Shown: piece after piece, positions 23,412 through 31,116 of the stretch
Position numbering within the stretch: the first letter of the stretch is position 1
Layout: each line of letters starts with the position of its first letter
Source of the DNA: Coraliomargarita_B sp036735565
GTDB lineage: Bacteria; Verrucomicrobiota; Verrucomicrobiia; Opitutales; Coraliomargaritaceae
Length of the DNA: 32,001 nucleotides
Assembly (NCBI GenBank): GCA_036735565.1
Contig: DAINOC010000022.1
Span: 1 to 32,001, forward strand
Direction of reading: 5' to 3'
Made by a program: the position numbers and the translations under genes
Notes under the pieces: model-generated
Seen by the model: the letters and a program-made list of their open reading frames with translations, nothing else
The model's database searches: none
Told to the model about the DNA's origin: nothing

Positions 23412-24118
23412 CCGACTCACCTTTGAACATTCTCCATCGTGACGAAGCCTACGTCGCCATCGATAAGCCCGCAGGCATGCTCGTGCACCGAACATCACTG
23501 GCCGCCGATTCTTGCGTTTTCGCGCTTCAGACGCTGCGGGATCAACTCGGGCAGGAGGTCTTCCCCTGTCACCGTCTGGACCGGCCCACCAGCGGCGTGC
23601 TGCTGTTTGCCCTCACCAAAGAAGCCCTGCGCGTCGCCCAGAAGGCACTTGCCGGGCCGTCCGCGCAAAAAACCTACCGGGCGGTTGTCCGCGGCTGGAC
23701 CGACCCACAGGGCCAAATCGATTACCCTCTCCGCTCAGAGTTCAAGCCATTCAAACTGCAGGAGGCGCTCACGCACTACTGCACACTCTGTCGTAGCACC
23801 GTCGAGCACCCCGTCGGCCGCTATCACCAAGCGCGGTTTTCCCTCGTGGAGTTAGTCCCCAAAACCGGCCGAACCCACCAACTCAGACGGCACCTTGCCC
23901 ACCTCCGCCACCCGATCCTCGGCGATACCCGCCACGGCGACGGCGCACAAAACCGTTTTCTCCGCGAATATTGCCTCGGCCATCACCTTCTGCTGCGAGC
24001 TACCCGTTTGGAGATTCCATTGCCACACCAGAGCCATTCACTGATCATCGAAGCACCGGCGAATCCGGAGTTTGCGCGAATCACGGATCAACTTGGTTTG
24101 GTATCCGCCGAGACTTGA
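23408..24118 (+). CDS. truC: tRNA pseudouridine(65) synthase TruC
   Basis: This 236-residue RluA-superfamily pseudouridine synthase has the catalytic Asp58 in FPCHRLDRPTSGVLL. The stretches AIDKPAGMLVHRTSL, QTLRDQLGQEVFPCH, KTYRAVVRGW, LVELVPKTGRTHQLRRHLAH and HPILGDTRHGDGAQNR match TruC closely. In E. coli TruC modifies U65 of tRNA-Ile and tRNA-Asp. The close motif match makes TruC more likely than RluA, RluC or RluD; the missing S4 domain also agrees. The ATG at 23408 overlaps the hrpA stop, with GAGAGG immediately before it, too close for an ideal ribosome site. The gene ends convergently with the receiver gene at 24160; no terminator is seen in the 41-base gap. Confidence 0.92.
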   Translation: MTDSPLNILHRDEAYVAIDKPAGMLVHRTSLAADSCVFALQTLRDQLGQEVFPCHRLDRPTSGVLLFALTKEALRVAQKALAGPSAQKTYRAVVRGWTDPQGQIDYPLRSEFKPFKLQEALTHYCTLCRSTVEHPVGRYHQARFSLVELVPKTGRTHQLRRHLAHLRHPILGDTRHGDGAQNRFLREYCLGHHLLLRATRLEIPLPHQSHSLIIEAPANPEFARITDQLGLVSAET

Positions 24119-24159
24119 ACCACGATCAAGGGCTCCGGATTCTTCGCTTTCCAGTTACT

Positions 24160-25266
24160 TTAGTCCAACATCAGCCCGAGCCGACTCCGCCGACAGGGGC
24201 GGCCGACGACCCGCTCAAACAGTTCGTCAATGTTGCGGGCAAGATGCGTCCGCCGCAGTATGGCGACGGTATAGTCGGGACCTTCTCCGGGCGAAGGTTC
24301 AAAACTGAAGGTCTCTTTGTGTGCGTAGATGAAACGGATGATCGTCTCCACATCCATGGGCCGCTCCGCCAGATCCGGAAGGTAGACGGTCTCCAACTCG
24401 AGGGCAAAGTAGAGCGTGTCCACAAGAGCACCCGACTCCATTAACGCATCGACCGGGGTTTCCACTAAAAAGAGGAACTGAAACTGATCGCGAAGTTCGG
24501 GAAATGCTTTGGCGAAGGCCACCTGAAAGGATCGTGGCAACAATTCGGGATGGGCAATGACGATCGTGCTTTTGGGGGATGCCCTCAGGTAACGGCCATA
24601 CTCTCCGGACCCGTCGATCAAATACGCCGCCAAATCCGTTTCGCCATAGTCGCGGCAATCCAGATACTGAAACTCCGCGTTGCCATACATCCCGTTGCTG
24701 TGGATAAATCGGGCGAGGTCCGGCTTCCCCAGACCCGCTGAGCCCTGTATGATCAAGGCACTGGGCGATTTGAGACATTTTGCGACTTGCTGCCGCACCT
24801 GCACGATCTCCAGGCTCTCGCCCTGCAGTGGCAGGCAATGATCCATCTTGAGCGACAGAGAAATACCTTCGGTATGCGAGGTCCGGCCGAGACTGCGCCC
24901 CAGCGAAATGCGGATTTGATCCTTCAAATGCTGCGGTTTGATCGGCTTGGTGATGACGTCCGGCAGGTCCGACTCATGGAGAAAGTCTAGCAGGCGTCCG
25001 TCCGGATTGCCGCTCATCATGATGCAATTCACCGATGGGTCCAGCTCCCTGAAACGTTGAACCAGATCGATCCCATTGATCGGCTCCATCATGTAGTCCA
25101 CCAACACCAGTGAATGATGTTTTTGTTGATAGCGCTTAAGCGCATCTTCCGGATCCGTCGTCGTCTCGATCTCACAACCAAGTGACGCGCAGGCAATGCT
25201 TACGACCTCTCCATCCAGTTCGGAGTCATCAACGATCAACAGAGAATTTAGCTTTGGGGACTGCAT
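24160..25266 (-). CDS. Receiver domain fused to a degenerate NtrC-type AAA+ domain
   Basis: The protein is 368 residues from the ATG at 25266; the Met at 25317 would add 17 residues before the receiver strand, with no support. The receiver domain (about 8-122) is intact: acidic pair Asp13/Asp14, phospho-acceptor Asp57 (LVLVDYMM) and Lys107 (ITKPI). Residues about 145-365 resemble the sigma-54 activator ATPase: Walker A GSAGLGKPDLARFIH (Gly175-Lys181) is kept, but Walker B is lost (KSTIVIAHPELLPRSFQVAF replaces the GGTLFLDEI pattern). There is no GAFTGA loop, and no Fis helix-turn-helix follows the ARNIDELFERVV relic. It therefore probably cannot open sigma-54 promoters and may act through protein contacts. 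No kinase gene adjoins. Confidence 0.85.
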   Translation of the reverse strand: MQSPKLNSLLIVDDSELDGEVVSIACASLGCEIETTTDPEDALKRYQQKHHSLVLVDYMMEPINGIDLVQRFRELDPSVNCIMMSGNPDGRLLDFLHESDLPDVITKPIKPQHLKDQIRISLGRSLGRTSHTEGISLSLKMDHCLPLQGESLEIVQVRQQVAKCLKSPSALIIQGSAGLGKPDLARFIHSNGMYGNAEFQYLDCRDYGETDLAAYLIDGSGEYGRYLRASPKSTIVIAHPELLPRSFQVAFAKAFPELRDQFQFLFLVETPVDALMESGALVDTLYFALELETVYLPDLAERPMDVETIIRFIYAHKETFSFEPSPGEGPDYTVAILRRTHLARNIDELFERVVGRPCRRSRLGLMLD

Positions 25267-25339
25267 GGCGATAAGCCGCAGGACGTCGCAACTTTTTTGG
25301 TTAGGTAGGGGTAACAACCAGTGAGCCAGACAAACTCTT

Positions 25340-25354
25340 AATTGATAATCAATT
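25340..25354. promoter_or_regulatory. Palindrome upstream of the receiver gene
   Basis: AATTGAT-A-ATCAATT is a perfect 7-1-7 inverted repeat, 74-88 bases upstream of the start at 25266, in an AT-rich patch between rdgB and the receiver gene. It is suitable as a dimer-binding operator. The core vaguely recalls Fur-type sites, but the match is too partial to name. Confidence 0.35.
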
Positions 25355-25440
25355 TAAAATTCGCCTTTACTACCAGAGAGACAGTCTCCAGGAATTCTGG
25401 CGGATCCGCAACCCTCAAAGTGTGCGCATGCCCCCGGCAC

Positions 25441-26046
25441 TCAGCCAAAACCTGAAAAAGCCGCTTTCATCGCAGCCACCGCCCGCGCGCGATGGCTCAA
25501 TTGACTTTTAACGCTGTCGCCTAATTCGGCAAAGGAAGCGGCATAACCCTCGGGGATGAAGACCGGATCATAGCCGAAACCGCCGCTGCCTCCCGGCAAG
25601 AGGGCGATCTGCCCTTCACAGCTTCCTTCAAAAAATTCAACCTCGCCCTGCGGGCTGATCAAACAAAGCACACAGCGAAAACGGGCTGAACGGGCAACCT
25701 CCTCCACGGAGGATAAGGCGCTGAGCAACTTCGCTACATTCGCCGCATCGCTCGCTCCGCTGCCGGCGAACCGCGCCGAATACACGCCAGGTTGGCCTCC
25801 CAGTGCGTCGACCTCCAGACCGGAATCATCGGAAAGCACCCAGGCATCCGAGGGAGCCCGTGTCCGTAGTGCCTCGGCTTTCAACTGGGCATTTGCGGCA
25901 AAAGTCGACCCGGTTTCCTCGACCTCAGGCATGCCGCCGCAAACAGCCGCCGAACAAACGGCCCAGGGCAGATCCGCGAGGAGGGCGGCAAACTCCTCTA
26001 CTTTGTGAAGGTTGCCGGTGGCCAGTATCAATTGCCTCATCGTCAT
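25441..26046 (-). CDS. rdgB: dITP/XTP pyrophosphatase (RdgB/HAM1 family)
   Basis: The protein is 201 residues from the ATG at 26046. It hydrolyses ITP, dITP and XTP to monophosphates and so keeps deaminated purines out of nucleic acids. The phosphate-binding N-terminus LILATGNLHKVEEF, the acidic metal motif VLSDDSGLEVDALGGQPGVYSARFAG and the base-recognition motif GSGGFGYDPVFIPEG are all present, as is the C-terminal LSHRARA with conserved His-Arg. The GTG one codon earlier (26049) is possible. Only 7 bases separate it from the ribD stop, so it is the third gene of the mbl-ribD-rdgB transcript. The last codons are followed by about 170 bases before the receiver gene. Confidence 0.95.
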   Translation of the reverse strand: MTMRQLILATGNLHKVEEFAALLADLPWAVCSAAVCGGMPEVEETGSTFAANAQLKAEALRTRAPSDAWVLSDDSGLEVDALGGQPGVYSARFAGSGASDAANVAKLLSALSSVEEVARSARFRCVLCLISPQGEVEFFEGSCEGQIALLPGGSGGFGYDPVFIPEGYAASFAELGDSVKSQLSHRARAVAAMKAAFSGFG

Positions 26047-26053
26047 CACAGTC

Positions 26054-27175
26054 CTACTTGATTAGGTGGCCGCGGATAAAAACATCCGGACCCAGGATCT
26101 CTGCCCGCGGCGTATGGAGCGCGACCGCCGCCGTCATATCGCGGGTATTACGGTCCGAGCCGATACCGGGCGACGCCGCGTCTGCCATGAATTTGGGTGC
26201 CTTGTAAACGAAAAGGTAATCCACCAAGCGCTGCTCAATGACCGCAGTCGCCAGGCTCGGTCCGGTCTCCAAATAGAGCCCATGGATGCCCGCACTAACC
26301 AAACGATGCCTGAATGCTTCCCAATCGATATGCACCCCATCCTCCGGCAACTCCCAGAGCTCGATACCCATCGCCACAGCCTGTTTCTTCAAGGACGGGT
26401 CTGCCGATCTCAAGCAGACGAGCACCGTCGACGAGGCCCATGCATCGTTGTAGACATCAAGTGCCCGCTCTCCCTGCACCGTGCGCAACGAACCGTCCAG
26501 AATAAGCCGTTTCGGACAGAATACCGTCTCCCCGATCCGACTAGTCAGCCGCGGATTGTCCTGCAGCACCGTGCCGCCACCCACCGCGACCGCCGGAAAA
26601 TAACGGCGCCAGCGCATCACATCCGCCCGCGCCTCCTCACCGGTGATCCATTGCGAGTGCCCCGATGATGCACCAAATTTGCCGTCGAGCGTGAGCGCCA
26701 TCTTCGCAGCGATAAAGGGCGTCCCGGTAACGATCCAGTGGTTGAAAATAAGATTCAGGTCGGCGCACTCCTCCCCGAGGACTCCGGTAATCACCTCGAT
26801 GCCAGCCGCGCGCAAGACCTCGATCCCCCGCCCACAATGCTCGGGGTTGGGGTCGAGCGCGCCGACGACCACCCGCTGGATACCGGAACGCACAATCGCA
26901 TCCGTGCAAGCCCCGGTCCGGCCATAGGTGCTGCAAGGTTCAAGCGTCACATAGAGCGAGGCTCCCGGGGGGACCGGACGTCCCAGCGCATTCAAAGCTT
27001 CTATCTCGGCGTGCGGCCCGCCCGACTGGTGGTGCCAACCCTCGGCAATGACCACCCCGTCCTCCACGATCACCGCGCCGACCATCGGATTGGGATGGGT
27101 CGCCCCCCAGGCACGCCGCGCCAATTCAAGCGCTCGCGCCATGATGCGGGCATCGACTGACGTCTCCACACTCAT
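26054..27175 (-). CDS. ribD: Bifunctional riboflavin biosynthesis deaminase/reductase
   Basis: This 373-residue protein catalyses two steps of riboflavin synthesis. The N-terminal deaminase (about 8-150) has the zinc site His55-Ala-Glu57 (GGPHAEIEAL) and Cys81/Cys90 (TLEPCSTYGRTGAC), plus THPNPMVGAV. The C-terminal NADPH-dependent reductase (about 155-370) begins PFIAAKMALTLDGKFG, includes SQWITGEEARADVMRWR and VGGGTVLQDNPRLTSR, and ends with LYLETGPSLATAVIEQRLVDYLFVYKAP, a slightly altered form of the usual EGG motif. Length is standard. The start overlaps the upstream hydrolase stop by 4 bases. No FMN riboswitch precedes it, so flavin control through that element is unlikely here; other rib genes are not in the window. 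Confidence 0.95.
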   Translation of the reverse strand: MSVETSVDARIMARALELARRAWGATHPNPMVGAVIVEDGVVIAEGWHHQSGGPHAEIEALNALGRPVPPGASLYVTLEPCSTYGRTGACTDAIVRSGIQRVVVGALDPNPEHCGRGIEVLRAAGIEVITGVLGEECADLNLIFNHWIVTGTPFIAAKMALTLDGKFGASSGHSQWITGEEARADVMRWRRYFPAVAVGGGTVLQDNPRLTSRIGETVFCPKRLILDGSLRTVQGERALDVYNDAWASSTVLVCLRSADPSLKKQAVAMGIELWELPEDGVHIDWEAFRHRLVSAGIHGLYLETGPSLATAVIEQRLVDYLFVYKAPKFMADAASPGIGSDRNTRDMTAAVALHTPRAEILGPDVFIRGHLIK

Positions 27176-27804
27176 GCCCGCACGTAGGGATTGCCACGTT
27201 TCTCGGCCGCGACCGAGGTCTTCGGTCCGTGCCCAGGATACAGCACCGTCGCGTCCGGCAAGGTGTAAATCTGCTCCCGAATGGACCGTTCCAGCACCGT
27301 GAAATCGCCTCCCGGCAGATCATAGCGCCCGATGCTACCGGCAAAAATCGCATCGCCGACAAATGCGGCTCCCTCGTCCGCGACGTAGATCAAAACATTG
27401 CCGGGGCAGTGCCCCGGAACATGGCGAATCGCCATCTCCCGCCCCATCAACTGCAACGAGTCGCCTGCTTGCACCCAGTGGTCGATAGCTACGGGCAGCA
27501 GCTCAATTCCGGGGATGGAATAGTTCATCATACACGCCGGATCCCCAAAGAACTGCGCATCGTCGCGATGCCCGTAAACCGGGATACCCGCATCGACAAA
27601 CTTCGAGCCGTCCAGCATATGGTCCCAGTGACCATGGGTTAGAATCAGCGCTGAGATCGCACAGCCATGCTCTTCCGCGAGGCGACTGGCCCAACGATAA
27701 GCCTCGGCCGGGGCATCGATGATCACACACTCCTTGCGAGCGGCATCGATCAGGGCGAATGCATTGGTTCCAATGGGCGGGAGCTCCTTGGCTATGATTT
27801 TCAT
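27172..27804 (-). CDS. Metallo-beta-lactamase-fold hydrolase (glyoxalase II-like)
   Basis: The protein is 210 residues from the ATG at 27804, with the full set of metal ligands: THGHWDH (His57, His59, Asp61, His62), His132 (HVPGHCPGN), Asp151 (FVGDAIFAGSIGR) and His192 (LYPGHGPKT). This single-domain form is common for bacterial glyoxalase II-like hydrolases (YcbL type), which cleave thioesters such as S-lactoylglutathione, but the C-terminal glutathione-binding domain of true GloB is absent. The substrate is therefore open. It heads a tight operon with ribD (4-base ATGA overlap) and rdgB. The GTG at 27813 is a weaker alternative start. Divergent from the glycosyltransferase, with 135 bases between starts. 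Confidence 0.92.
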   Translation of the reverse strand: MKIIAKELPPIGTNAFALIDAARKECVIIDAPAEAYRWASRLAEEHGCAISALILTHGHWDHMLDGSKFVDAGIPVYGHRDDAQFFGDPACMMNYSIPGIELLPVAIDHWVQAGDSLQLMGREMAIRHVPGHCPGNVLIYVADEGAAFVGDAIFAGSIGRYDLPGGDFTVLERSIREQIYTLPDATVLYPGHGPKTSVAAEKRGNPYVRA

Positions 27805-27939
27805 GTGCCGCACTGTGCCGCAGTCCAGGCTTTATTCAATCAGGAATCGCGCCCCGCATCTTTGACGCCGTCCGCGCCCCGGGAAGCTGCCTTCCACGCT
27901 TGCCAAAAGCCGACGCGGAGCTACGGTCACCGCACTATC

Positions 27940-29136
27940 ATGAGGATTGCCCTTATCACCGAGACCTACCCGCCGGAAGTCAACGGCGTCGCGATGACCA
28001 ATCAGCGGCTCGTTCGGGGCCTGATCAGCCTCGGCCACTCGATCCTTTTGATCAAACCGGGACGTCGATCAGCACCGGACATTCGTTCTGATTCGCTCGA
28101 AGTGATGGACTGCCTGGGGCTCCCCATCCCGACCTACCCCGACTTGAAGATCGGTCTCCCCGCCCCCGGCCAGTTGGAACTGGCATTTGAGCAGTTCCGC
28201 CCCGATGTGGTGCACATCGCGACCGAGGGGCCTCTCGGATTTTCCGGACTTCGTGCGGCTCGCAAGCTTGGCGTGGCGGTGACCTCCACCTTTCATACAA
28301 ACTTTCAGGATTATTGCGCCGACTACGGTGCGGCATTTGCCGGACGCCTGATGCTGGGCTATCTTCGCTGGTTTCATAACCAGTGCGCGGCCACAACGGT
28401 GCCGGACACAAAGCTCATCGAGCGCTTGGAGCAGTCGGGCCTTGAACGACTCACACACCTGGGCCGCGGGGCCGATACGGAGTTATTCACCGCAGCCCGC
28501 CGCAGCGATTCCATCCGGCGCAGTTGGGGTGCGGGAACCGATACCCCGGTCGCGCTCTATGTGGGACGCGTCGCGGCAGAGAAAAACATCCCGTTTGTCC
28601 TCCGCTCCTGGCAGAAGGCTCGCGAGGCGCACCCCGACCTGAAGATGGTCGTCGTCGGCGATGGTCCGGTCCTGAAAAAACTGCGGCGCCAATGGCCCGA
28701 GGTCCATTTCGCCGGTATGCGCTTCGATGAGGATCTTGCCGCACACTACGCCTCGGCGGATTTGTTTTTGTTTGCCAGCGAGAGCGAGACCTTCGGCAAC
28801 GTTGTGGTGGAAGCCCTGGCCAGCAGCCTGGTCGTGCTTACCTACGATTATGCGGCCGGACGGCAGTTTATCCGGCATGGGGTCAATGGCTTTCTCGCAC
28901 CGAAAGGCGACTCCACCGCCTTTGATGAACAGCTCGGCGGTTTGCTCGCTGACCGCGAGGCATGGGCCTCGATTCGCGTTGCTGCCCGCTCCACAGCTGA
29001 AGCCTATCCCTGGAGCACGACCATTCAGCGCTTCTCGAAGATCCTCAGCGATGCTCCCCAGCGCGAACAAAAGCTTCCCCGGTTTGACAGTTCCACGGGA
29101 CTTACCGAAATTGCACACATCGAAACCAATACCTGA
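27940..29136 (+). CDS. GT4-family glycosyltransferase
   Basis: The protein is 398 residues from the ATG at 27940. A longer frame to 27667 runs antisense over the hydrolase gene and is rejected, because the Rossmann strand MRIALITETYPPEVNGVA starts exactly here. The fold is GT-B: N-terminal acceptor domain (about 1-190, with FHTNFQDYCADYGA) and C-terminal nucleotide-sugar domain (about 195-370, with VALYVGRVAAEKNIPFVLRS, VVVGDGPVLKKL and the donor-binding ESETFGNVVVEALA). The pattern is close to GDP-mannose-dependent alpha-mannosyltransferases of the MgtA/PimB group, but donor and acceptor cannot be decided. It is likely cytoplasmic at the inner membrane, for lipid or polysaccharide glycosylation. 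The stop overlaps the next gene by one base (TGATG). Confidence 0.92.
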   Translation: MRIALITETYPPEVNGVAMTNQRLVRGLISLGHSILLIKPGRRSAPDIRSDSLEVMDCLGLPIPTYPDLKIGLPAPGQLELAFEQFRPDVVHIATEGPLGFSGLRAARKLGVAVTSTFHTNFQDYCADYGAAFAGRLMLGYLRWFHNQCAATTVPDTKLIERLEQSGLERLTHLGRGADTELFTAARRSDSIRRSWGAGTDTPVALYVGRVAAEKNIPFVLRSWQKAREAHPDLKMVVVGDGPVLKKLRRQWPEVHFAGMRFDEDLAAHYASADLFLFASESETFGNVVVEALASSLVVLTYDYAAGRQFIRHGVNGFLAPKGDSTAFDEQLGGLLADREAWASIRVAARSTAEAYPWSTTIQRFSKILSDAPQREQKLPRFDSSTGLTEIAHIETNT

Positions 29137-30101
29137 TGGCAACTTCCGTGCAGACGAATCGATTAACCGGGACCAGCGCGTCGCCGGAGTTTTTGTTTTC
29201 CACGGGTGCGGGGCGTTGTTCCGTGTGGTTGCGGTCGCTGGTGCACATTCTGATCCTCACGGCCACCTCCACGCTCTACGCTGGAGATACTCCCGCCATG
29301 GTGGGCCCGGCGGCAATGACTGCGGAACAGTTCGTCAGTCAGGCTTACGCGCAGGCCGAGGCGGGCCGTTCGTCCGAAGCAATCGGGCTCTTTAAAGAAG
29401 CCATTGCACAGGATGCCAATTTCCTGCCTGCCAAGCTCGGCCTCGCGGTCGCTTATGCAGAACAGGCCCGGCATGCCGATGCCTTTCAAGTATTCGACGA
29501 GGTCACCCAGCGCCAGCCTGACAACGCCTACGCATGGAACGGACGCGGGATCGCTTCCTTTAACCTCGAGCGATTCGATGACGCCGTCACCGCGCTGGAG
29601 CGCTCCATCGTTGACCAGCCGGTCAATGGATTCTTCTACGAGTCACTGGCCTGGACTTATATGTGCGTGGGCGATTTTCGACAGGCGCTCGACACCGCAA
29701 AGATCGCTACGCTGATGTATGATAAAAAAAGCGAGAGTGCCGCCTACCCTCTGCTCATCGCTTACTTTTCCGGTCTGGAGACGGGCGATGCCGCTTCGGC
29801 GAAGCGCGCCCTCAACTATGCGCTGCGCAATAAACCGGCACTCAATCCATGGCCCCATCCGGTCTTCGATTTCCTCGCCGACAAGATCACCACAGCAGAT
29901 TTGATCAGTCACGTCAGTAACTCTGCCGAGGAAACCGAAGCCCACACCTACATCGGACTCAAACTCAGAGCCCAGGACGACACGGTGAACGCCTCAAGGC
30001 ACCTTGACTGGGTGGCCGCCCATGGCGACCCGAGGGTCTTCGAATATACGCTCGCCAGGGTTCTGCGGGGGCACGGTCGCGTGGCGACGCTTGAACGCTG
30101 A
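29136..30101 (+). CDS. Exported TPR-repeat protein
   Basis: This 321-residue protein has a rather long polar N-terminus and then a signal-like hydrophobic stretch (SLVHILILTATSTLYAG, about 34-50), so it is probably exported or membrane-anchored. Four tetratricopeptide repeats follow (about 65-98, 99-132, 133-166, 167-199), with typical Ala/Gly/Tyr positions (AKLGLAVAYAEQARHADAF, AWNGRGIASFNLERFDDAV). The C-terminal 120 residues are helical and may contain further degenerate repeats. This is NlpI-like in general plan. TPR proteins act as scaffolds; the partner is unknown. The start ATG overlaps the glycosyltransferase stop (TGATG), so a shared role in envelope glycan assembly is plausible but unproven. 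Confidence 0.87.
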   Translation: MATSVQTNRLTGTSASPEFLFSTGAGRCSVWLRSLVHILILTATSTLYAGDTPAMVGPAAMTAEQFVSQAYAQAEAGRSSEAIGLFKEAIAQDANFLPAKLGLAVAYAEQARHADAFQVFDEVTQRQPDNAYAWNGRGIASFNLERFDDAVTALERSIVDQPVNGFFYESLAWTYMCVGDFRQALDTAKIATLMYDKKSESAAYPLLIAYFSGLETGDAASAKRALNYALRNKPALNPWPHPVFDFLADKITTADLISHVSNSAEETEAHTYIGLKLRAQDDTVNASRHLDWVAAHGDPRVFEYTLARVLRGHGRVATLER

Positions 30102-30199
30102 GGCCAATCGCCCGCCAAGTCTCGCGGAGCCGCACCTGCGAATGACAGTTTTCCAATCAACGGATTGCATTGGGCGGCAGATGCGCTAGCTAAGATTCG

Positions 30200-31018
30200 A
30201 TGAATACGCTGGATCGCCTCGAAAAACGCTTTGGCCACCTCGCCGTGCCCAACGTGGCCATGGTGCTCATCGTAGCGCAGTTACTGATTTACGCTCTGAT
30301 CCTCGCCGGACAGGTCGACTGGATGGGTCTACTCCTGATCCCGCAGGCGGTGCTCGCCGGAGAGTGGTGGCGGCTTGCGTCCTTCCTGATCGTCCCGCCA
30401 CACATTGCGACAACTGCTTTTCAGGCGCTGTTTCTCGCCTTTTACTGGTATATTTTCTGGATGATGAGCAGCGCCCTGGAATCTGCCTGGGGCGTCTTTC
30501 GATTCAATCTCTACCTCCTTGTTGGCATCCTGATCTCTGTGGCGGGCACCTTTCTGGGCTTCGTGATTTCCTCCGACAGCTTGATCGTGCTTTCACCCCG
30601 CTTTCTATATTTAAGCCTATTCTTCGCATTTGCCACCTTGCACCCGAACGTCGAGTTCCTGCTCTTTTTTGTGCTGCCCGTAAAGGTGAAGTGGCTGGCA
30701 TGGGTCATGGGGGCCTTTACCGCTTTGGCCATTCTAGCGGCACCCAGCATGGGAGCACGCATCGCGATGATTGCGCCGCTGCTAAACTTCTTCCTCTTTT
30801 TTCGCGAAGCTCTGGTTCAGTCCGTCAAGGCGCGGAAGCGCAGGGCGAAGTTTGATGCCGAACGCAGCGAACGGGCCGCAACCGCCCAGCATACCTGCGA
30901 GGCTTGTGGCGCGACCGAGCGCAGCCATCCCGACCGTGATTTTCGCTATAAAATGATCGAAGGTGAAGCCGTCTGCGTCTGCAATGCATGCCGGGAACAG
31001 GCGGCGTCCAAAGTTTAA
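30200..31018 (+). CDS. Rhomboid-like membrane protein with C-terminal zinc ribbon
   Basis: This 272-residue protein has about six hydrophobic helices within residues 15-205. The segments LLLIPQAVLAGEWWRLASFLIVPP (about 44-67) and WYIFWMMSSALESAWGVFRFNLYLLVG follow the rhomboid-family pattern between TM1 and TM3. The catalytic Ser of GxSG and the TM6 His are not visible; the region that should hold GASG reads FVISSDSLIVLSPRFLYL. It is thus likely an inactive rhomboid-like protein. The last 70 residues are cytosolic, basic (ARKRRAKFDAERSERA) and end in a zinc ribbon with ligands Cys233, Cys236, Cys261 and Cys264 (CEACG ... CNAC). The function is unknown. The gene stands alone between the TPR gene and rpe. 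Confidence 0.8.
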   Translation: MNTLDRLEKRFGHLAVPNVAMVLIVAQLLIYALILAGQVDWMGLLLIPQAVLAGEWWRLASFLIVPPHIATTAFQALFLAFYWYIFWMMSSALESAWGVFRFNLYLLVGILISVAGTFLGFVISSDSLIVLSPRFLYLSLFFAFATLHPNVEFLLFFVLPVKVKWLAWVMGAFTALAILAAPSMGARIAMIAPLLNFFLFFREALVQSVKARKRRAKFDAERSERAATAQHTCEACGATERSHPDRDFRYKMIEGEAVCVCNACREQAASKV

Positions 31019-31116
31019 TGCACAAGCCGGTTTTCCGGGGCCGGAAACGATTTCCTGAAGAGGCCAGTGCCGGTAGGACTTGCCAGAGTCTTCCGATTGC
31101 TTCATGCACTCACATC

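Noticed and set aside
25340..25354. Fur box
   Set aside because: Only the central TGATAATCA resembles it; flanks do not match a 19-bp Fur site, so it is kept as an unnamed palindrome.
27804..27823. Tandem 10-bp repeat TGTGCCGCAC/TGTGCCGCAG at the hydrolase start
   Set aside because: Only two copies, and it overlaps the start codon; may be chance, so not listed as a feature.
27667..27939. N-terminal extension of the glycosyltransferase frame
   Set aside because: Runs antisense through the hydrolase gene and its upstream region; the conserved first strand begins at 27940.
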